The notes beneath the pieces were generated by a model, which was given only the letters and a program-made list of their open reading frames with translations, was not told where the DNA came from and made no database searches. The translations under genes and the position numbers were made by a program. From Lentisphaerota bacterium (lineage in GTDB: Bacteria; Verrucomicrobiota; Lentisphaeria; Oligosphaerales; Oligosphaeraceae), in NCBI GenBank assembly GCA_012800625.1, contig JAAZIY010000256.1, positions 1-9,522 on the forward strand: a stretch of DNA of 9,522 nucleotides, given 5' to 3'. Shown piece after piece: positions 5,522-9,522 of this stretch (positions are counted from its first letter, which is position 1; each line of letters begins with the position of its first letter).

Positions 5522-8473
5522 ATGGCCAAGAACTTCTTTTGCACGTTGTTTTTTTTGCTGCTGTGCAGCCCGCTTTTTGCCGCACCGCTGGCTGAGGCCG
5601 ACTTGCTTTTGGCGGCGCAAAACTGGCTGGACAGCAGTCCGGTTTTCTCCAGCGACTATGAGCTTGCCGGGTTAGAGAGCGTTGCTGGACTGCCGTCTTT
5701 GCGCATCCTGCGCCTTGCGCCCCGGGGCTATCTGGTCATGGGAGCCGATGATGGCCTGCCGCCGGTGCTGGCTTTTTCGGAGTTTTACGACTTTAGCGCG
5801 CCACTGCGGCCGGAGAGCGGCGGCCTGTGGGCTTTGTTGCAGCAGCAGAACCGGCGCTATGAAGAAATCCTGAGTCAGCCGGCCACCCGCGGCAATGATG
5901 AGTATCAGGGCAAAAACCGGCGCGCCTGGGCCGACTTGCTCGAAGCCAAACAGACCCGTGCCGCGCCGCTAGAGCAGCCCAATGGCCAAATCCTGCAGGA
6001 GCCTTTAATCAGCGAGCCTTGGCATCAAGACTGGCCTTATAACCTGTTTTATTTGCATTCAGACACTGAGCTGCCGGCAGTGGCCGGCTGCGAGCCGGTG
6101 GCGGCAGCCTTGCTGATGCGCTTTCATCAATGGCCGCCCAGAGGGCAGGGCAGCAAAACCTGGAATTTCAGCGGCGACTCGAGATATCCGGAATTCGATG
6201 TGCAAGGCAGAATGCGCGCTGATTTTTCCAGCCCCTATGAATGGGGTCTGATGCCGGAACACATTAGCGGCTTTACTGAGCTGCCCGGCGACTCAGAGCT
6301 GGCGCTGGGGCGCCTGCTCTTTGATCTGGCCGTGGCCTTCGAGTCTATGTTCAGTGTTGAGGAAACCGCCACCTGGAATAATATGGTGGTGCCAGCCATG
6401 CACAGTTATTTTCATTTTGCCGGGTTACAAAAGCTAACGAAACAGCCTCGTGCCACTTTGTTTCAGCTTATTCGAGGTGATATAACGAGTGGCTACCCAG
6501 TGCATGTCAGCATAGAAGGGCATTCTTTTGTCGCCAGCGTCCTAGCCAAGCATAGCGGCACGGACTATTATTATTTAAACTACGGCTGGGGCGGCCTGGC
6601 TTCAGGCTGGTATAAACTTGATGATGGCGATGATGGCTCCGTGGTAGTAGAGGCCATCACTAATTTTCTGCCGGCGAAAACGGCGCTGTTCCGGGAGATT
6701 GCAGCCCAGCAGGAGAGTAACTTTACCGTATCCTGGGATTACCCGCGTATATATGGCAATCCAGAGCGTTTTCGGCTCAGTGTCAAACGTGGCGGAAATA
6801 CCAGTATAATCTCGGATAGCATCTCTGGGAACCTGCGTGAATACAGCCTGACGGCGCAGGCGGCAGGCGCAGCGGAGTATTATCTGGAAGCCAGGGTGGC
6901 CGGCTCGTGGCAGGCTAAATCGCAGCCTTTGGCGCTTACTGTGCAGTCAGCTACTTCGGCAGCACCGCCCCAGTTTAGTCTCGAACACGATGTAGTGCGC
7001 CGCGAGCCGGACGGCACTTTCAGGCTGGTCCTGCATCTGCAGTCCGCCAGCGACAGCGTCAGCCTGGAAAGCAGCCATCCCGACTTGTTTCCCGACGAGA
7101 ATATCCGCCTGCTCGGCGAGGGCTTGCGCCGCGAGATACTGCTGCTGCCGGCAGGCGCCAAAAGCGGCAACAGTATGCTGCGCATCAAGGTAAGCAACAG
7201 CGCCGGACTAAGCACTAGCGACACAGCATATATAATCTGGAACCGGCTTAACTGGCACCTGGACTGGGAGCAGGCAAAGAACCAGGCCGAGCAGGAAGAC
7301 AAGCTGATATTTCTGCTGGTGGGCAAAGACGAGAATTCTTATACCGGCAACTTGCGCCTGAATCTTAGCGCAATCAGTGATATCGCCTTTGCCTTGGAAA
7401 AGGACTACGTGCTTTGCTACTTGGACTATGATGAGGCAAGTAGCAAAGGCCTGGTGTTTGTCTCAGGATATCTGAGTTTGCCGCTAAGTAGCGTCCTGCA
7501 ATATCAGAATGGTGAAAGGACGCTGTTGCGTACACACAATCCCTATAACACTGGGCAACTGGAGCCAGCCAGCCTACGGAATTTTTTGGGGCTGCCAGCC
7601 AGCCCGGTGCTGCTTAGTCCGGAGTTGCAAACCCGCAATCCACAGGCGCAAAGCGTTTTCCTGCACATTATTTGCCAGGGAGGCTGGACGCTCAGCAGCA
7701 ATGCCGATTTTATACAGCCGATTGAAAGCAGCGGCAGTGGAAATCGCGTTGTCGAGTGCCTGCTGAGCATGAATGCCGGCACTGCGGAACGCAGCGCTGT
7801 GCTGAGCTTGAAGTCCGCTGGCAAAGGGGCTCAGTGCACGATTGTGCAGCGCAGAGGTTGCATCATGCTGCAGCTAAGCGCCGAGGACAAGGAGTATGAG
7901 GCTTCCGACGCCGCCACTATTGCCGATCTGGAGCTGACGATAGACGACCAAAGCTACTGGCTTAGGAATATACGCGGTCATTTTCAGCCTAACGAGCCAG
8001 GGAGGCAAGAGGTGATAGTTGACAGCTACGATTTTGACCATCCCGAGCTGAAACCGGAATTCTTGCCTATCTACGCCACGCTCACAGAGAACACGCGCAC
8101 GCTTGCCGCCGGCTGGAATAGCCTGGTGCTAGAGTTGCAGCCAAACGAGGAGAGCCGGGCGCGCTGGCAAAGCCAATTGCTGGCCTATGAGCTGCAAAAT
8201 CGAGCCTGGGTAAAGGCCAGTGAGCCGCAGGCAGGCAAAAGCTATATGATTTATAATCCTGGTGCAGAGCTTCAGTTGCAAGGCAAGGCACTGTTTGAGA
8301 ATCCCGAGCCTCTGCCGCAGGCCCAGGGCTGGAAGCTGCAAGGCATTATCAGCGAAACCGAGCTGCCCGAAAATATGCAGGCCTGGTTTTTAGAAATGGG
8401 CGAATATAAAACGCCTAATATACTGGAGCCAGGGCGGGCCTATTGGTTCTATTTGGACACTAAGACACACTAA
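5522..8473 (+). CDS. Secreted C10-family (streptopain-type) cysteine protease, multidomain
   Basis: A 983-residue exported protease. Residues 1-21 are a signal peptide (FFCTLFFLLLCSPLFA, cleaved near Ala20/21). Residues about 24-110 match the Spi/propeptide type that blocks the enzyme until processed (RGYLVMGADDGLPPVLAFS, 68-86). The C10 catalytic domain spans about 165-385 with catalytic Cys190 in AVAGCEPVAAALLMRFHQWP, His334 in IEGHSFVASV, and Asn353/Trp356 in YYLNYGWGGLASGWYKL; the full set is present, so it should be active. Then follow one or two Ig/Fn3-like beta segments (about 395-575), a thioredoxin-like fold without CxxC (about 577-690), a BACON-like domain (about 697-778, GGWTLSS...VQRR), and two copies of a GW...YxxY module (864-912 and 936-978). 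BACON-like modules in family members often bind glycans or mucin. There is no Shine-Dalgarno site before 5522, but the signal peptide supports that start. The last residues, LDTKTH, and the stop come from the CACTAAG array. Confidence 0.9.
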   Translation: MAKNFFCTLFFLLLCSPLFAAPLAEADLLLAAQNWLDSSPVFSSDYELAGLESVAGLPSLRILRLAPRGYLVMGADDGLPPVLAFSEFYDFSAPLRPESGGLWALLQQQNRRYEEILSQPATRGNDEYQGKNRRAWADLLEAKQTRAAPLEQPNGQILQEPLISEPWHQDWPYNLFYLHSDTELPAVAGCEPVAAALLMRFHQWPPRGQGSKTWNFSGDSRYPEFDVQGRMRADFSSPYEWGLMPEHISGFTELPGDSELALGRLLFDLAVAFESMFSVEETATWNNMVVPAMHSYFHFAGLQKLTKQPRATLFQLIRGDITSGYPVHVSIEGHSFVASVLAKHSGTDYYYLNYGWGGLASGWYKLDDGDDGSVVVEAITNFLPAKTALFREIAAQQESNFTVSWDYPRIYGNPERFRLSVKRGGNTSIISDSISGNLREYSLTAQAAGAAEYYLEARVAGSWQAKSQPLALTVQSATSAAPPQFSLEHDVVRREPDGTFRLVLHLQSASDSVSLESSHPDLFPDENIRLLGEGLRREILLLPAGAKSGNSMLRIKVSNSAGLSTSDTAYIIWNRLNWHLDWEQAKNQAEQEDKLIFLLVGKDENSYTGNLRLNLSAISDIAFALEKDYVLCYLDYDEASSKGLVFVSGYLSLPLSSVLQYQNGERTLLRTHNPYNTGQLEPASLRNFLGLPASPVLLSPELQTRNPQAQSVFLHIICQGGWTLSSNADFIQPIESSGSGNRVVECLLSMNAGTAERSAVLSLKSAGKGAQCTIVQRRGCIMLQLSAEDKEYEASDAATIADLELTIDDQSYWLRNIRGHFQPNEPGRQEVIVDSYDFDHPELKPEFLPIYATLTENTRTLAAGWNSLVLELQPNEESRARWQSQLLAYELQNRAWVKASEPQAGKSYMIYNPGAELQLQGKALFENPEPLPQAQGWKLQGIISETELPENMQAWFLEMGEYKTPNILEPGRAYWFYLDTKTH

Positions 8474-8494
8474 GAGACACTAAGAGACACTCAG
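8454..8494 (+). repeat. Four-unit 10-bp tandem array at C10 protease stop
   Basis: Exact 10-mers TGGACACTAA, GACACACTAA, GAGACACTAA, GAGACACTCA, then G. The TAA of the second unit (8471-8473) is the stop codon of the protease gene, and the first one and a half units encode its last residues. The array ends six bases from the 3' CCA end of the convergent tRNA-Leu gene, so it is downstream of genes on both strands. Confidence 0.9.
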
Positions 8495-8499
8495 TTTTA

Positions 8500-8585
<86 letters not shown>

Positions 8586-8594
8586 AAAATAGTG

Positions 8595-9260
8595 TTATTC
8601 TAATATAAGCTCGCCGAAGCATTCCGGCAAGTGGAAATTCTTTTCAGACACCGGTTTCCATGATATCCAGTGTGGATGCGAAGTGGCGTCGCCACATTTG
8701 TAGAGGTTGGCGCTCCAGGTCTGTGCCTCGAGGCTGAGCGGGCCGCCGCTATATTTTTCTATCAGGCTTCTGGGTATGGCGAACTGTGCGCACCAAGTCA
8801 GCGCTTCGCTGATTTCTGGGTCCACAGTTTTTGGCAGTGTAGTCTGCACTTTTATCTGGCTGCCCTCTTCGGGGCTTAGTCGATCAAAGTCGGCCAGTCC
8901 GTTTTCACTGCGGCGGTGGTCGCGCACATAATAGATAAGGAAGGCGCCGCCGGCATTCATTTCCAGGTTGAAGTAGCCTGCGCCCAGATGCGGTTTGAAG
9001 AAGAACTCGACGCAGGAGTCTTTGCAGACCGAGGCCTGAAATTCGGTGGCCAGCACCCTCACATAGCGGTCTTCGACTCTAAAGATACCGTAGATATGCT
9101 CGCTGTCATGCAAGAGCTTGAAGTTGACCTGGGGCACATGGTTGCTGCCTTCGGGACGCACTACGCTGACCTCGCCCAGCTCGGCCTGCTGCCAGACCGG
9201 GTCCTGCCAGTCGGCCTTCAAGGCCGGTGTGCTGTTGCTTCTTTTTACCGTGTAGGGCAT
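8595..9260 (-). CDS. CBM9-like carbohydrate-binding-type protein
   Basis: A 221-residue protein resembling stand-alone CBM9-like (DOMON-related) beta-sandwich proteins common in polysaccharide- and organic-matter-degrading bacteria. Recognisable segments: ADWQDPVWQQAE (16-27) near the N-terminus, VCKDSCVEFFFKP (78-90), YFNLEMNAGG (96-105), and a C-terminal block WSANLYKCGD...HPHWISWKP...FHLPECFGEL (182-218). No signal peptide is visible with the start at 9260, so an intracellular location is likely and the sugar-binding role is unproven. GGAG at 9269-9272 lies eight bases before the ATG. The open frame continues upstream through two tRNA genes; that extension is rejected. A terminator for the upstream tRNAs ends 26 bases before the ATG, so the gene needs either its own promoter in that short gap or readthrough. 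The last codon is 10 bases from tRNA-Leu(UAG). Confidence 0.85.
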   Translation of the reverse strand: MPYTVKRSNSTPALKADWQDPVWQQAELGEVSVVRPEGSNHVPQVNFKLLHDSEHIYGIFRVEDRYVRVLATEFQASVCKDSCVEFFFKPHLGAGYFNLEMNAGGAFLIYYVRDHRRSENGLADFDRLSPEEGSQIKVQTTLPKTVDPEISEALTWCAQFAIPRSLIEKYSGGPLSLEAQTWSANLYKCGDATSHPHWISWKPVSEKNFHLPECFGELILE

Positions 9261-9286
9261 AATGATTACTCCATGCTGGCTTGAAT

Positions 9287-9312
9287 AAAAAAAACCGTCC
9301 TGGTGAGGACGG
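9287..9312 (-). terminator. Rho-independent terminator behind tandem tRNA-Leu genes
   Basis: On the minus strand CCGTCCT (from 9312 down to 9306) pairs with AGGACGG (9301-9295) around a 4-base loop, followed by eight T (9294-9287). It lies 14 bases after the CCA end of the second tRNA and before the CBM9-like gene. Confidence 0.9.
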
Positions 9313-9326
9313 CTATGGAGCAGGCC

Positions 9327-9413
9327 TGGTACCAGAGAAAGGATTTGAACCTTCACGTCCTTGCGGACACTGCGACCTGAACGCAGCGCGTCTGCCAATT
9401 CCGCCACTCTGGC
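9327..9413 (-). tRNA. tRNA-Leu (anticodon CAG), second of tandem pair
   Basis: Read on the minus strand: acceptor GCCAGAG pairs with CTCTGGT, discriminator A, encoded CCA; anticodon stem CTGCG/CGCAG with loop TTCAGGT gives anticodon CAG; long variable arm with stem GTCC/GGAC around GCAA; T loop TTCAAAT. 87 bases. Identical to 9435-9521. It reads CUG, which appears by eye to be the main leucine codon in the neighbouring genes. Confidence 0.97.
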
Positions 9414-9434
9414 TTGTTTATGCCTGTAAAGTAC

Positions 9435-9521
9435 TGGTACCAGAGAAAGGATTTGAACCTTCACGTCCTTGCGGACACTGCGACCTGAACGCAGCGCGTC
9501 TGCCAATTCCGCCACTCTGGC
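9435..9521 (-). tRNA. tRNA-Leu (anticodon CAG), first of tandem pair
   Basis: Same 87-base sequence and structure as the copy at 9327-9413, separated from it by 21 bases. The 5' end is one base from the window edge, so its promoter is outside and cannot be seen. The two are very likely cotranscribed and cut apart by tRNA-processing enzymes. Confidence 0.97.
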
Positions 9522-9522
9522 A

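Noticed and set aside
9261..9515. Upstream extension of the CBM9-like gene, giving a protein that begins MAELADALRSGRSVRKD and repeats it
   Set aside because: This is the translation of the two tRNA-Leu genes, a well-known false protein. The real start at 9260 has a ribosome binding site and matches the family's N-terminus.
9327..9521. Attachment-site duplication of an integrated element at the identical tRNA-Leu copies
   Set aside because: Both copies are complete tRNA genes only 21 bases apart with nothing between them, and no integrase is seen.

Overview
The window looks like chromosomal sequence from a Gram-negative, probably anaerobic bacterium that lives on proteinaceous or polymeric organic matter. 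The Gram-negative call rests on a predicted outer-membrane beta-barrel protein with a signal peptide and a C-terminal Phe. The secreted C10 protease with a BACON-like domain, the alginate-export-type barrel and the CBM9-like protein are a mix common in the Lentisphaerota/PVC and Bacteroidota/FCB groups. I lean weakly to a Lentisphaerota-like organism, but no phylogenetic marker in the window settles it. tRNA genes carry an encoded CCA end, and most genes have a clear Shine-Dalgarno site.

Layout, left to right. (1) 135-962 (+): M55 (DppA-type) D-aminopeptidase. (2) 1105-1977 (+): TIM-barrel amidohydrolase of the Amidohydro_2 type. (3) 2100-2306 (+): a 68-residue, very basic protein of unknown role with its own promoter and a perfect 13-bp-stem terminator. 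(4) 2562-3911 (+): outer-membrane porin-like protein preceded by a good sigma70-type promoter and a dyad in the leader. (5) 3947-5242 (-): M20-family amidohydrolase (AbgB-like), convergent with the porin gene. (6) 5522-8473 (+): a 983-residue secreted C10 (streptopain-type) cysteine protease with several accessory domains. (7) On the minus strand, from the right edge: two identical tRNA-Leu(CAG) genes, a terminator, a CBM9-like protein gene (8595-9260), and tRNA-Leu(UAG) only 10 bases past that gene's stop.

Functionally, four of the proteins would cleave peptide or amide bonds or similar substrates (C10 protease, M20 amidohydrolase, D-aminopeptidase, amidohydrolase), and the barrel protein could pass small products across the outer membrane. 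This suggests, as an inference only, peptide and amide scavenging. The genes do not form one tight operon: spacings are 35-280 bases and strands alternate.

The most unusual element is a family of short arrays with an exact 10-base period (consensus roughly GACACACTAA). It is seen at six places: 1-15, 975-990, 1977-1997, 3921-3961, 5400-5420 and 8454-8494. All six lie in the same orientation. Nearly every protein gene ends at or in one, and in two genes on opposite strands the array itself supplies the last codons and the stop codon. This is not explained by any of the genes and is the main lead in the window.
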